Assembly: GCF_000515415.1 (NCBI RefSeq)
Contig: NZ_KI911783.1
Span: forward strand, 7,984,964 to 8,048,963
Length of the DNA: 64,000 bases
DNA from: Bradyrhizobium sp. WSM1417
GTDB taxonomy: Bacteria > Pseudomonadota > Alphaproteobacteria > Rhizobiales > Xanthobacteraceae
Direction: 5' to 3'
Shown: positions 1 to 9,037 of the stretch, in pieces
How the letters are laid out: every line of letters begins with the position of its first letter
How positions within the stretch are numbered: position 1 is the first letter of the stretch
Made by a program: the position numbers and the translations under genes
The notes under the pieces: generated by a model
Told to the model about the DNA's origin: nothing
The model's input: only the letters and a program-made list of their open reading frames with translations
Database searches by the model: none

Positions 1-90
1 GTCGCCGCCGGAATCGTGTTCCTCGCAAGTCCGGAAGCCTCCTTCGTCACCGGCACGGTGCTCAACGTCGACGGCGGTTTCGGCGCCTGA
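1..90 (+). CDS. Short-chain dehydrogenase/reductase, C-terminal fragment
   Basis: The window opens inside a gene read in frame 1. The last 29 codons encode a tail containing FLASPEASFVTG and VLNVDGGF, ending in TGA. This is the typical C-terminus of classical Rossmann-fold short-chain dehydrogenases (SDR family), where the residues around 'TG' and 'DGG' close the cofactor and substrate pocket. The catalytic Ser-Tyr-Lys and the glycine-rich cofactor motif lie upstream of the window, so substrate cannot be inferred. The pirin gene starts 36 bases downstream on the same strand and may be co-transcribed. Confidence 0.85.
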   Translation, partial: VAAGIVFLASPEASFVTGTVLNVDGGFGA

Positions 91-126
91 TCAAGGCGCC
101 ACCCCCTCAAACAAGGAATTACGCAG

Positions 127-825
127 ATGATCGAACTCAGACCCTTCGCAAAGCTCGGCGGCGCCGATCACGGCTGGCTCAATGCCAAGCATCATTTCTC
201 CTTCGCAAGCCATTATGACCCCGACAACATGGGTCACGGCGCCTTGCGGGTGTGGAACGACGACGAGATCGCGCCGAACACCGGCTTCCCCGCCCATCCC
301 CACGCCAACATGGAAATCATCACCTATGTGCGCGAGGGCGCGATCACCCATCAAGACAGCCTCGGCAACGAAGGCCGCACTGAAGCGGGCGACGTGCAGG
401 TGATGAGCGCCGGCAGCGGCATCCGCCACTCCGAGTACAATCTCGAGCCGACCAGGACACGCATCTTCCAGATCTGGATCGAGCCGACCGCTCGCGGGGG
501 ACAGCCGACCTGGGGCTCGAAGCCGTTTCCGAAAGGAGACCGCTCGGGCAAGCTCGTCACCATCGCGAGCGGCTTCGAGCATGACACGGACGCGCTGCCG
601 ATCCGCGCCGATGCGCGGGTGCTCGCCACCACATTGAAGGCGGGCGAGAGCGCGGAGTACGTGCCGGACAAGTCACGGCACCTTTATCTCGTGCCCGCGG
701 CGGGGTCAGTCGAGATCAACGGCGTGCGCGTCAACGCCCGCGACGGCGCCGCGATCCGCGACGAGGACAGGCTGAAGATCACGGCACTGGAAGATTCCGA
801 GATCGTGCTCGTCGACGCGGCTTAG
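127..825 (+). CDS. Pirin family protein (cupin quercetinase-like)
   Basis: A 232-residue bicupin of the pirin/YhaK type. The N-terminal cupin carries the metal ligands in family positions: His57 and His59 in HPHANME, then His101 and Glu103 in GIRHSEYN. These match the Fe-binding His/His/His/Glu set of human pirin and E. coli YhhW, which oxidise flavonols such as quercetin in vitro. The ATG is preceded by an AAGGA ribosome-binding site. It sits between an SDR and a WrbA quinone reductase, which suggests a redox or electrophile-stress group. The physiological substrate of bacterial pirins is usually unknown, so the quercetinase role is inference. Confidence 0.93.
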   Translation: MIELRPFAKLGGADHGWLNAKHHFSFASHYDPDNMGHGALRVWNDDEIAPNTGFPAHPHANMEIITYVREGAITHQDSLGNEGRTEAGDVQVMSAGSGIRHSEYNLEPTRTRIFQIWIEPTARGGQPTWGSKPFPKGDRSGKLVTIASGFEHDTDALPIRADARVLATTLKAGESAEYVPDKSRHLYLVPAAGSVEINGVRVNARDGAAIRDEDRLKITALEDSEIVLVDAA

Positions 826-834
826 CAACGCATC

Positions 835-864
835 CGTCATGGCCGGGTTTGTCCCGGCATGACG
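835..864. repeat. Short intergenic palindrome (pirin-wrbA gap)
   Basis: CGTCATG and CATGACG arms enclose CCGGG/CCCGG with a short T-rich loop, giving an almost perfect 30-base hairpin just after the pirin stop. It resembles, in miniature, the longer GC-rich palindromes found elsewhere in this window. It could end pirin transcription weakly or be a mobile palindromic unit. Confidence 0.6.
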
Positions 865-908
865 TCCCCGGCACCAACCCATCAAATCTGCATCCAACGG
901 AGACCATC

Positions 909-1508
909 ATGACCAAAGTTCTCGTCCTTTATTATTCCGCCTATGGCCACATCGAAGCGATGGCCAATGCCGTTGCGGAAGGCGCGCGCGAAGCCGGTGC
1001 CACCGTCGACATCAAGCGCGTGCCCGAACTGGTGCCGGCGGAGGTCGCCAAGGCGTCCTATTACAAGCTCGACCAGGCCGCCCCCGTCGCGACGATCGAG
1101 GACCTCGCAAACTACGACGCAATCATCGTCGGCACCGGCACCCGCTTCGGCCGCATGGCCTCGCAGATGGCGAACTTTCTGGATCAGGCCGGCGGTCTCT
1201 GGGCCAAGGGCGCGCTGCACGGCAAGGTCGGCGGCGCCTTCACGGCGACCGCGACCCAGCATGGCGGCCAGGAGACGACGCTGTTCTCGATCATCACCAA
1301 CCTCCTGCATTTCGGCATGGTCGTGGTCGGCCTGAACTACGGCTTTGCCGGCCAGATGAAGCTCGACGAGGTCACCGGCGGCGCGCCTTATGGCGCCACC
1401 ACGATCACCGGCGGCGACGGCAGCCGGCAGCCCAGCGCCAACGAGCTCGCCGGCGCACGCTATCAGGGCCGCCAGATCGCGGAGACAGCCAGGAAGCTGC
1501 ACGGCTGA
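909..1508 (+). CDS. wrbA: NAD(P)H:quinone oxidoreductase, WrbA type
   Basis: A 199-residue flavodoxin-fold protein starting [19 protein letters not shown], which contains the phosphate-binding loop for FMN (YSAYGHIE). Further hallmarks are [13 protein letters not shown] and [11 protein letters not shown], both conserved in the WrbA/NQO type IV family. WrbA tetramers reduce quinones by two electrons and limit redox cycling. The frame is open further upstream to 849, but ATG 909 has a GGAG ribosome-binding site at about 899-902 and gives the normal family N-terminus. It probably belongs with the upstream pirin gene in an oxidative-stress group. Confidence 0.96.
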   Translation: MTKVLVLYYSAYGHIEAMANAVAEGAREAGATVDIKRVPELVPAEVAKASYYKLDQAAPVATIEDLANYDAIIVGTGTRFGRMASQMANFLDQAGGLWAKGALHGKVGGAFTATATQHGGQETTLFSIITNLLHFGMVVVGLNYGFAGQMKLDEVTGGAPYGATTITGGDGSRQPSANELAGARYQGRQIAETARKLHG

Positions 1509-1551
1509 GCTACACGGCTGAGCTGCACGTCCGATGCGAGGGGAGCGCCCG

Positions 1552-2697
1552 TCAGCGCGTCCCCTTGCCAATCGCCTTCGCCGCAAAGGCGGCAAGCCTG
1601 GGATGACGGCGCAGGGCCTGGGCGGCGTGGTCACGCCACGCGAAGGGCACGCCGCGCCAAGACAGCGCGACGCTGACATCGGTCAGCGGCACCGGCTCGG
1701 CGCCGAAGCGGCGCTTGTAGTCCTGGTTGCCGATGCTGAGGTCGAAACGGCGCACGCCCTCCGCATGCAGCGCCGCCATGGTGCGCTCGGTCACGAGCAG
1801 CCCCGGCGAGCAGTTCGACCATGAATCGCCGGCGTGGCTGATGCGCAGCAGAAAATAGGTCGCACCGAATCTGACGCCGAGCGTGGTGGCAACGACGGCC
1901 TCGTCGCAGACCAGCGCCGAGATGACGGCATAACCGTCCGCGACACCCTGATGGGCGACTTCGCGGTAGAACTGCGCATGGGTTTCGTCGTTGAGGACGA
2001 AGCGCGAACCAAGCTTTCGCATGCGCGCCTGCTGCTGGGCATCCATCACGTCCAGCAGCTCGCGCGCACGCGCGACATCGGTAGCGATCTCGAATCGCGC
2101 GCCGTCGTGACGGCTGAAGACGCGCCAGCAGCGCGGCATCTGCATGCGCTTGATCGAGGCCTGGTAATCTTCATAGTCGTCGCCGGTCAGCACGACGTTG
2201 CCGTTGAGCGAGCTTGATCCGACCCGGCCGAGCGACACCAGCGGGTTCGGGTTGCCGCCGATCTGGACCGGCATCTTCTTTAGGCGCAGCAGATCGAAGC
2301 GATCCGGCAATGCGCGCAATGCGTCGATCAGCGCCTTGCCGATCGCATCCGTCGCCGCCGCGTCCAACGCGGCATCGAGCGCCAGGATCGGCGCGTTGTT
2401 GTCGGAGACGCCGAGATCGGCGAATTCGACGATGCGGATGCCGCGCCTGAGGTGGCTGATCATCGGCACGATTGCGATGTCCCTGCCGGTCGTGGCATCG
2501 GAGATGAATGCAATCAGCGGCGAGAGATCGTGGAACGCCTCGTACCAGGCGCCGAGCCAGTAGCCGTGCTGGAATGCAGTGCGATGACCTGCGTTCAGCT
2601 GCGATGCGGCCCGCTTCCAATCACGCACGAAATCGACCGCGATTCCCGACGCGCTGGACACAAGACCATCTGGTTGCTCGACGCTGAGGATCGTCAT
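1552..2697 (-). CDS. CelD/BcsL-like GNAT acetyltransferase, polysaccharide locus
   Basis: A 381-residue cytosolic protein of the CelD/BcsL (FemAB-like, GNAT fold) type. It has the family-typical stretch around residue 300 with TERTMAALHAEGVRRFDLSIGNQDYKRRFG, in which the F-D-L-x-x-G and D-Y-K-R-F elements are characteristic. Such proteins are thought to acylate sugar units or lipid-linked intermediates in exopolysaccharide and cellulose clusters. It lies downstream of, and in the same orientation as, the O-antigen ligase and a glycosyltransferase, with 65 bases between it and the ligase gene. The acyl donor and acceptor cannot be told from sequence. Confidence 0.85.
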   Translation of the reverse strand: MTILSVEQPDGLVSSASGIAVDFVRDWKRAASQLNAGHRTAFQHGYWLGAWYEAFHDLSPLIAFISDATTGRDIAIVPMISHLRRGIRIVEFADLGVSDNNAPILALDAALDAAATDAIGKALIDALRALPDRFDLLRLKKMPVQIGGNPNPLVSLGRVGSSSLNGNVVLTGDDYEDYQASIKRMQMPRCWRVFSRHDGARFEIATDVARARELLDVMDAQQQARMRKLGSRFVLNDETHAQFYREVAHQGVADGYAVISALVCDEAVVATTLGVRFGATYFLLRISHAGDSWSNCSPGLLVTERTMAALHAEGVRRFDLSIGNQDYKRRFGAEPVPLTDVSVALSWRGVPFAWRDHAAQALRRHPRLAAFAAKAIGKGTR

Positions 2698-2762
2698 CCG
2701 CGGGACATGCGATTACTGGGTGTTTCCAGATAGATTATGTTTTGTCGCGGCCACAAGTGACC

Positions 2763-4169
2763 TCACCGCTTATCGTTAAGCCGATGCCACCGCAGCCGCA
2801 TCGGCTGCGACAAGTTGTCGGAGTCCGGTTCCGTTTCCGCGACGCATTGGAACCTGGCGAGGAAGTGCAGGCCGGCCACGGCAACGGCGAACATGAACCA
2901 GATCGGATTTTGCCGTTCGAGCAGGAAGGTCTCGGTGGCCCCGTAGTACAGGCCGAACAGCCACACGGTCAGGAATAGCTTTGCCAACGCACCGCTGCGA
3001 TTGTGAGTTCGGGCCGTCTGGAAATTGCCTAGCGGCGCGAGCACGAAGACGAGGATCACCAGCAACAGCCCCGGCAGGCCGATGGTGACCGCAAGGTCGA
3101 GATAGCTGTTGTGGCTGTGCGCCGCGCTCGTCGCCCATTCGGCGCCCTGGGCAGTCTGCCGCGCGGTCACGTCGTCCCAGAACGCCGCGTAGCCGTGACC
3201 GATGATCGGCTTCTCGGCGACAGCTGCGAGCGCGAATTCCCAGATGGCGGAACGGCCGGTGAAGGTGGGATCGAGCGGAAGCAGCCGCGTCATCGCCCCG
3301 AGCGCCGGGCTCAGGACGCTGCCGACCGTCAGGAGATTCATCACGATCAGCGGCACGAAGCAGATGATCCGCTTCAGCCACAGGCTCGGCGTCACGCAGA
3401 CCAGCGAGGCGAGCGCGTAGATCGCAAGACACAGCACCGACGACGTCTTGCCGCCGGTGAAGATCAGGAAGAGTCCGGCCAGCGCGGCGATGGCCGGGCC
3501 CATCACGAACGAGCCGATGGCAGACAGGTAAATGCCGACATAGACCAGGATGGTCATGACCGGCGAGGCGATGTTCTTGTGGCCGAAGCTGCCGCGCCAG
3601 TCGCCGGCCAGCTGCGGCTCGGTGACGTCGAGTGCGCTATGGATCGAGTATTGCGGCGTGAGGAAGACGCCGAGATAACAGAGCGTAAGCAGTGCGAGCG
3701 CGGCGCCGCCGAGACACAGGTTGAAGCTGCGCTGCGTCGCCGGCAATAACGGCAACAGCACCGCGAGCGACATCACGCTGGCTGCGAGCACGAAGCGCTG
3801 AATCGAAACTCCGCGGTTCTCGGAGAAGACGATGTTGATCAACAGCCAGCCGAGCAGGCAGAGATGCAGCGGCGTCACCAGCGTCTTCAGCGCCGGCGCA
3901 TCCGTTGCGGCGACCAACAGGACCGCGACCGCGGCCAGCAGGCCCCAGGAGACATAAGTGAGCGCCAATCGCCCGCCGATCACGGTGGTGACATCCTCGC
4001 TGCGCAGGTCCGGAAACGGATCGAGCGTCACCAGCACGAGGAGCAGCGCTGCGACTGCGACGAGGCAGCGCGCCGCCCGCACGGCGTTGACCCCCGCAAG
4101 CCCACCGCGCAGGACGTCGCCGAACGATCGGGCCTCGACGTCGGTCATGTCAGTGGCGCTGCGATCCAT
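2763..4169 (-). CDS. O-antigen ligase / Wzy-like polymerase family membrane protein
   Basis: A 468-residue polytopic inner-membrane protein with roughly 11-12 hydrophobic segments. A large periplasmic loop carries the Wzy_C signature, including FTGRSAIWEFAL, EKPIIGHGYAAFWDD and AHSHNSYLDL. The Arg and His in these elements are essential in WaaL and Wzy enzymes, which transfer undecaprenyl-linked glycans. In this setting of glycosyltransferases and a Wzc-like protein, a polymerase role for an exopolysaccharide is likeliest, but ligase and polymerase cannot be separated by sequence alone. It ends in a basic cytosolic tail. It lies 40 bases downstream of the GT1 gene on the same strand. Confidence 0.9.
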   Translation of the reverse strand: MDRSATDMTDVEARSFGDVLRGGLAGVNAVRAARCLVAVAALLLVLVTLDPFPDLRSEDVTTVIGGRLALTYVSWGLLAAVAVLLVAATDAPALKTLVTPLHLCLLGWLLINIVFSENRGVSIQRFVLAASVMSLAVLLPLLPATQRSFNLCLGGAALALLTLCYLGVFLTPQYSIHSALDVTEPQLAGDWRGSFGHKNIASPVMTILVYVGIYLSAIGSFVMGPAIAALAGLFLIFTGGKTSSVLCLAIYALASLVCVTPSLWLKRIICFVPLIVMNLLTVGSVLSPALGAMTRLLPLDPTFTGRSAIWEFALAAVAEKPIIGHGYAAFWDDVTARQTAQGAEWATSAAHSHNSYLDLAVTIGLPGLLLVILVFVLAPLGNFQTARTHNRSGALAKLFLTVWLFGLYYGATETFLLERQNPIWFMFAVAVAGLHFLARFQCVAETEPDSDNLSQPMRLRWHRLNDKR

Positions 4170-4209
4170 GGCTCGAGGTTGGTGGTGAAGCCGGGGGAAG
4201 CTCCAAGTC

Positions 4210-5346
4210 CTAGCCGATCCCTGTTAAGCATCCGTCAACCAGTCCGCCGGAGCTCTGCGGCGCCTGCTGCCGCACGATGCTCCGCGCGATCTCGTAATAT
4301 TGCAGGGCACGCTGTTCCAGCGTGAGATTGTCGAGCACGAAACCGCGCGGATCGAACGTATCGGCGGCGCACCCGGCCCAGAACTCGTCCCATCCCGCCT
4401 CGAACCCGGCGATGTCGACGAACTTGCCGCCGCAACGATGGTCCCAGTACGGCACCGACGACACCGGCGCGAACTGGACGCGATGCGGATAATAGTCGGG
4501 GTCCCGCCAAGGGCCGCCGGGATCCCAGGCCAGCACCGGCACGCCGCAAGACAATGCCTGCTGGTAGGCAATGCCCTGGCTCTCGTTCTGGCAGAGGAAG
4601 ATCATCGCACGCGAGCGCGCGAGCGCGGCCAGATAGTCTTCCTCCTTGTAGCTGCCGTAACGCAGCTCGGTGAACGAGCGGCCTTCCCTCGTGAGCCGGG
4701 CGCGGACGGGTTCGATCAGCTCCGCCGCATGGCGATCGCGGTCCCAGTGCACCTTGTCGTAGATCAGGACATCGACGCTGTTTTGCGACGTCGGCGACGG
4801 CGCCCAGAGATCCGTGTCGATGCCGATCGGCCAAGCCTCCGTGTCGGGCCAATGCGGCCGATACATGTCGGCGTACCACGGGCCGGGCACCACGACCTTC
4901 TTGACCGGCAGGCGCTTGAACAGGTCGGGATCGTCGAGCGGATGATTGTGGGCGGCGACGCCGAGCAGGATCGGATTTTTCCAGGCGAACTTGTCGAGCA
5001 GGAAGGTGCGGCCGATGATGCAGGCGAGTTCGTCCGGATGCCGCGCGATGTAGCCATAGTCGTTGACGCGGTAGCGGATACCGAGCCGATCGAGCCCCGC
5101 ACAGAGATTGAGGAACACGCGGAGCTGCCCGCTCATGCGCGGCTCGCCGAGCAGCATGCGACGCGCCATGCGCCGCAGATGCCGGTCGCCGGGAAACCAG
5201 CGATCGTCCTTGTCCTCGTAGAACAGGTTGAGGACCATGTCGTTGGGATCGTAGTCGAATGTCTTTGCGGGCACTGGGGTCCATCCGCGGCGGCTGATGC
5301 GCATTCTCGCATGGGACCGGCTGCCGCACTCTTCCAAATTTGCCAC
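4210..5346 (-). CDS. Glycosyltransferase family 1-like protein
   Basis: About 378 residues from a GTG at 5346. No good ribosome-binding site is visible there, so internal ATG codons at 5304 or 5238 (MVLNLFYEDKDDRWFPGD) are alternatives. The C-terminal half has the GT-B nucleotide-sugar binding pattern: SRAMIFLCQNESQGIAYQQALSCGVPVLAWD, with the acidic residue and small-residue run typical of GT4-like enzymes. It probably adds a sugar to the lipid-linked repeat unit at the cytosolic membrane face. It heads a three-gene minus-strand run with the ligase and acetyltransferase, and is divergent from the GT2 gene at 5520. Confidence 0.85.
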   Translation of the reverse strand: MANLEECGSRSHARMRISRRGWTPVPAKTFDYDPNDMVLNLFYEDKDDRWFPGDRHLRRMARRMLLGEPRMSGQLRVFLNLCAGLDRLGIRYRVNDYGYIARHPDELACIIGRTFLLDKFAWKNPILLGVAAHNHPLDDPDLFKRLPVKKVVVPGPWYADMYRPHWPDTEAWPIGIDTDLWAPSPTSQNSVDVLIYDKVHWDRDRHAAELIEPVRARLTREGRSFTELRYGSYKEEDYLAALARSRAMIFLCQNESQGIAYQQALSCGVPVLAWDPGGPWRDPDYYPHRVQFAPVSSVPYWDHRCGGKFVDIAGFEAGWDEFWAGCAADTFDPRGFVLDNLTLEQRALQYYEIARSIVRQQAPQSSGGLVDGCLTGIG

Positions 5347-5490
5347 AGGCTTAATGCCGGCGGCTTAACGCTAATTGACGAAACCAGCGCTGCGGCAGCC
5401 TTCACGGCGACGTTTTTTTCCAATGCGAGTATCATTCGCGACGGCCAAGGTCGCGATCGATCGCATTGCCAACGCGCCAAAGCGCCCTGG

Positions 5491-5505
5491 TTAACAGACG
5501 GTTAA
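5491..5505. promoter_or_regulatory. CtrA-like box TTAA-N7-TTAA
   Basis: TTAA at 5491-5494 and TTAA at 5502-5505 are separated by exactly seven bases, the consensus for the alphaproteobacterial cell-cycle regulator CtrA. It lies in the gap between the divergent GT1 and GT2 genes if the GT2 protein starts at TTG 5520. It would fall inside the reading frame if TTG 5466 is the start. One short motif in 64 kb can occur by chance. Confidence 0.4.
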
Positions 5506-5519
5506 AGGCGAGTCGTATC

Positions 5520-6506
5520 TTGATCACCGCGGAAGAAATTCTCGAATTGCCGGCGACATCGCGCGTCGTTCCGGCGGCGCGCGTGCCGCTGCAGGTCGGC
5601 TCAGCCACGTCGGTTTCCGTCGTCATTCCGGCCAAGAACGTTGCGGCCTATGTCGGCGAAACCCTCGCCAGCGCACTGGCTCAGGCCGAGGTCAGCGAAG
5701 TGATCGTCGTGGACGACGGCTCGACCGACGACACCACCGCGATCGTCCGCGCCATTCGTGACCCTCGGCTGCGCCTGATGACCAACGGCGCAGCCGGCGT
5801 ATCCGCAGCGCGCAATCTCGGCGCACAGCATGCGAGCGGCCAGTGGCTGCTCTTCCTCGATGCCGACGATCGCCTGCGGCCCGGCGCGGTCTCGGCGCTG
5901 CTGGCGGCTGCGCGGGGTGCGCCGCGAGCGGTTCTCGTCTACGGCGACTACAACACGATCGACAGCGAGGGACGGCAGATCGGCCGTCGGGATCTGCTGA
6001 AAGGACGCCGCAAACCGTCCGGCGACGTGCTGGCGCGGCTCGCGGCCGGCAACTTCATCGTCAATGGCGGCATCGCGCTCGCACGTGCAGAGGCCTTCCG
6101 CGCCATCGGCGGATTCGACGTCTCGCTCAGATATTGCGAGGACTGGCACTGCTGGTGCCGTCTTGCCGCGATCGGCGAATTCGAATTTGCGCCAAACCTG
6201 CTGCTCGACTACCGCCTGCACACGGCCAACACCATGAACGCGGCGGTGCGGACGCCACAGGATTTCTTTCCGGCGATCGCGCGGGTATTCGACGACGGGC
6301 TGATCATGGCGCGACTGCCCGCGGGCATGGCAGCCGGACTGCGCCAGGCTGCCGAGGTTCATCTCGTCACGTATTCGGCCATGCAAGCGGTCCGCTTCGG
6401 CAGATACCGCCAGGCCTTCGCCTATCTCGGGATGGTCGGGCGCCGCTCGCTCAAATCGCTGCCACGCTCCGCGGTCAGGGTCGCCCTCGCCTGCTTCGGC
6501 ATTTAG
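5520..6506 (+). CDS. Glycosyltransferase family 2
   Basis: A GT-A fold transferase with the family-2 motifs in order: VSVVIPAKN, EVIVVDDGSTDDT, then the metal-binding LLFLDADDRLRPG. A later CEDWHCWCRLA segment corresponds to the ED/W acceptor region. No ATG precedes the domain. TTG 5520 has an AAAGGCGAG ribosome-binding site and gives 328 residues, while TTG 5466 gives 346 residues with a weak site. The enzyme is cytosolic or membrane-associated and probably extends the polysaccharide repeat unit. It is divergent from the GT1 gene and convergent with the next GT2 gene. Confidence 0.88.
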   Translation: MITAEEILELPATSRVVPAARVPLQVGSATSVSVVIPAKNVAAYVGETLASALAQAEVSEVIVVDDGSTDDTTAIVRAIRDPRLRLMTNGAAGVSAARNLGAQHASGQWLLFLDADDRLRPGAVSALLAAARGAPRAVLVYGDYNTIDSEGRQIGRRDLLKGRRKPSGDVLARLAAGNFIVNGGIALARAEAFRAIGGFDVSLRYCEDWHCWCRLAAIGEFEFAPNLLLDYRLHTANTMNAAVRTPQDFFPAIARVFDDGLIMARLPAGMAAGLRQAAEVHLVTYSAMQAVRFGRYRQAFAYLGMVGRRSLKSLPRSAVRVALACFGI

Positions 6507-6521
6507 CCAGCCGCGTCGGCG

Positions 6522-7550
6522 TCAGGACACGATCTTCGAGGCCTCATAGGGCTTCGGCTCGATGCCGAACGCGGCGAGCGCCGAGCCGAGCGCGACCATC
6601 ACGGGATGCATCGCGACGACGGCTTCCGACGATTTCAGCAGAGCGGCCGCGCGCACCAGCGACAACGGCAACCTCCCGAGCATCTGCGCAAACACCCACA
6701 TGCGCGCCGCCGCGCCCTTCGCGGCCTTGGACTGCACACGATAATTGATCGCACCGATGCGCAGGCCTCGCTTCACGATCCAGCCGAAACTGGTGCGGCT
6801 TTGCGGCACCGTCTCGGTGATGACTGCTTCCGCCGTCCAATGGAACGTCATGCCGGCATCGCGGCAGCGCACGAAGAAATCGCAGTCACCGCCCCCGAGG
6901 AAGTTGAAGCGGGGGTCGAAGGCGGGACGGGCGAAGCTCTCGAACGCCGCACGCGTGATCAGGCAATTGCCGCAGCCGTAGATCAGGGGCACCGCGCCGC
7001 TGTAACCATAGGCGGGACAGAAGACGGGGTGGCGCGAAAGCCAGGGCATGCTGTGGTCCTCGAACACCGGCAGCACCGGCCCGCCGACCAGATCGGCGCC
7101 GGTCGCCTCCGCGGTGCGGACCATCAGCTCGAGCCAATCGGTTGAGGCGATCTCGTCGTCGTCGATCATCAGGAACCGGGTCGCGGCGGGAAACAGCGCC
7201 AGCGCCGTCTCGAACGCGGCGTTGATCGCCTGGACGTTGCCTTGCCGTTTCTCGACCAGGCAGACACCCTGAAGCTTGCCATCGGCGAGATATTCCGCGG
7301 CCACCGGCGCGCTTTCGCGCCGAACCGCATCGTTCTCGACCATGACGACGGCGAAGGAGCGCGGGGTGCGCTGGCTGGCGAGTGAGTCCAGCGTCAACCG
7401 CAGATGCTGCGGGCGGCGGAAGCAGGGGATGCAGACGACGATACCAACCGACAGGTCGATAATCCGCGAGCTGGCCGCGATCTCCCGGTTGGGATCGCGC
7501 ACGGCATCCGAGATACGCGTGGCGGACAGGTCTGTCGGAATCAATGTCAT
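6522..7550 (-). CDS. Glycosyltransferase family 2 (second)
   Basis: A 342-residue GT-A enzyme. Motifs in order are VGIVVCIPCFRRP, AVVMVENDAV, the metal-binding FLMIDDDEIASTDW (DDD near residue 127) and GGGDCDFFVRCRDAGM, where the DCDF region takes the place of the usual ED/W acceptor motif. A hydrophobic C-terminal part suggests membrane association. It probably acts in the same polysaccharide pathway as its neighbours. It ends 15 bases from the convergent GT2 gene. The leader upstream of its start (minus strand) holds two GC-rich palindromes at 7593-7605 and 7612-7639. Confidence 0.88.
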   Translation of the reverse strand: MTLIPTDLSATRISDAVRDPNREIAASSRIIDLSVGIVVCIPCFRRPQHLRLTLDSLASQRTPRSFAVVMVENDAVRRESAPVAAEYLADGKLQGVCLVEKRQGNVQAINAAFETALALFPAATRFLMIDDDEIASTDWLELMVRTAEATGADLVGGPVLPVFEDHSMPWLSRHPVFCPAYGYSGAVPLIYGCGNCLITRAAFESFARPAFDPRFNFLGGGDCDFFVRCRDAGMTFHWTAEAVITETVPQSRTSFGWIVKRGLRIGAINYRVQSKAAKGAAARMWVFAQMLGRLPLSLVRAAALLKSSEAVVAMHPVMVALGSALAAFGIEPKPYEASKIVS

Positions 7551-7945
7551 GACGTTCTAGATGTCCGAGATAGATTGAAAAAGCCCTGCTTCGATCCCGG
7601 GGATCAGTGCCGTCCCGCGACGGCACATCGCCGCGGGACAGATGCGTCCCAAAATGAACGGCCGGTTTGAGCCTCGCGACGCGCCACGCCGCCGATGCTC
7701 GGCCATCCATATTTTTAACCGCTTTCGCGGTGTTTCTGCTGCGAAACCTTGCGCGCGTGATACTGCAATTCGCGGTCCACCGCGCCGATGGCGGCTGGCG
7801 CGGACGATGCCGTAGTTAACGCACATGCCGATTAACCCGATCGTAAGCACCGTGACGGGTGAAGCGTCGCGGCATCGGATTTGCTCTACGGCTACACGAG
7901 ATTTTTCCTGTAAATTTAAGTCGAACAAGCGCGGTCAGAAAAAAT
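7551..7945. other. 395-base intergenic region, divergent promoters
   Basis: No credible gene was found on either strand. The region separates the minus-strand GT2 gene from the plus-strand methyltransferase. It contains GATCCCGGGGATC at 7593-7605, a perfect 8-bp stem GTCCCGCG/CGCGGGAC with a 12-base loop at 7612-7639, and a smaller ACCGC/GCGGT hairpin at 7718-7731. The half near the methyltransferase is relatively AT-rich and carries two TTAAC elements near 7816 and 7834. Confidence 0.6.
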
Positions 7946-8746
7946 ATGAACAAGCCAGCCACGATCGATTTCGCGACAGCCACGGCGATCCCAAATCCCG
8001 CGGCCATCGGACACACTCAAGCGCTGCACGATCTCGTCCCCGGTGAAGCCCGCGACAGCCTGCTCGCCGTCCACGACCTACTGCGCCGCGAACTGCCGCA
8101 GGGCCAGCTCGCTATCTATGAAGCCGGAGGCGGCTCGTGCAGTGTCCTGCCACCGGAATTGCTGAGCCGCAGCAAGGTCACCGTCGTCGACATCGACGAG
8201 GACCAGGTTCGCAACAACAGCTACGCGGACGAAGCGATCCTCGGCGACGTCCAGACCTACCGCTTCGGGCGCGAGACCTTCGATCTGGTGATCTGCTACA
8301 ATGTGATCGAACATCTTCCCAACGTCGACGCCGCACTCCTGAATTTCCGCGATGCGCTCAAGCGCGGCGGGATGATCCTGATCGGCGCGCCCAATCCGCG
8401 CTCGTTGTCCGGGGTCGTCACCAAATACTCGCCGCACTGGTTCCATGTCTGGTTCTACAGGCAAATTCGAGGCATCAAGGATGCCGGCTTACCGGGCGAG
8501 CCGCCGTTCCCGACCTTCTTCCATCCCCTGGTGTCGCTGCCGGCGCTCGAAGCGTTCGCCGCCGCCAACGGCCTCGAGATGATCTACCGCCGTGAGGTCG
8601 AGAGCCCGCGCTATCCCGAGATGCGCCGGCGCAAGCCGCTGTTCGCGGCTCTGGTCGACGCCGGCGCCGCCATGCTCAACGCCGTGCTCCCGCGCGGGAC
8701 CGACGTCCGCCGCGGCGATTATCACGTTATCCTGCGGAAAAGCTGA
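7946..8746 (+). CDS. SAM-dependent methyltransferase (class I)
   Basis: A 266-residue Rossmann-fold methyltransferase. Motif I is IYEAGGGSCSVLP, the acidic SAM-ribose ligand lies in VTVVDIDEDQ, and the post-motif FDLVICYNVIEHLPNVD is typical of the Methyltransf_11 group. LKRGGMILIGAPNP supplies motif III. ATG 7946 was chosen over the upstream GTG 7859 because the extra 29 residues look non-coding. In a polysaccharide locus it may methylate a sugar or chain terminus, though small-molecule substrates are equally possible. It is divergent from the GT2 gene and precedes the Wzc-like gene by 291 bases. Confidence 0.85.
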   Translation: MNKPATIDFATATAIPNPAAIGHTQALHDLVPGEARDSLLAVHDLLRRELPQGQLAIYEAGGGSCSVLPPELLSRSKVTVVDIDEDQVRNNSYADEAILGDVQTYRFGRETFDLVICYNVIEHLPNVDAALLNFRDALKRGGMILIGAPNPRSLSGVVTKYSPHWFHVWFYRQIRGIKDAGLPGEPPFPTFFHPLVSLPALEAFAAANGLEMIYRREVESPRYPEMRRRKPLFAALVDAGAAMLNAVLPRGTDVRRGDYHVILRKS

Positions 8747-9037
8747 CCGCCATGGAGCGCGTACGGCCGATCGCAAGACCAGCGAAGCCTCGCGGCCACG
8801 ACGCACGCGGTAACGAACCGTTAATCTCTCAAGGACCCCGCCATCGCACGCGTCACGACGACGCGTCGAAGAGTGGCATGTGTTTAAACGCTTTGTTTGC
8901 CATTTCGGTGAATAGTCCCTCAATGAGTATGGTTAATTTTCCCTGTTGCGTTGAGTGGGCACCTATATCCGAGGTGCGTGGCGTAGAGCGAAGAGTACCC
9001 CCTCAGCACGCGGCACTTGGAATGAAAGCTGGGGATC
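8747..9037. promoter_or_regulatory. AT-rich promoter region before the Wzc-like gene
   Basis: No gene is supported here. Bases 8879-8940 are distinctly AT-rich for this window and include the palindrome GTTTAAAC at 8881-8888. A near-CtrA box, GTAA-N7-TTAA, lies at 8810-8824. This is the likely promoter of the co-polymerase/WecG pair. No clear -35/-10 pair can be assigned. Confidence 0.45.
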
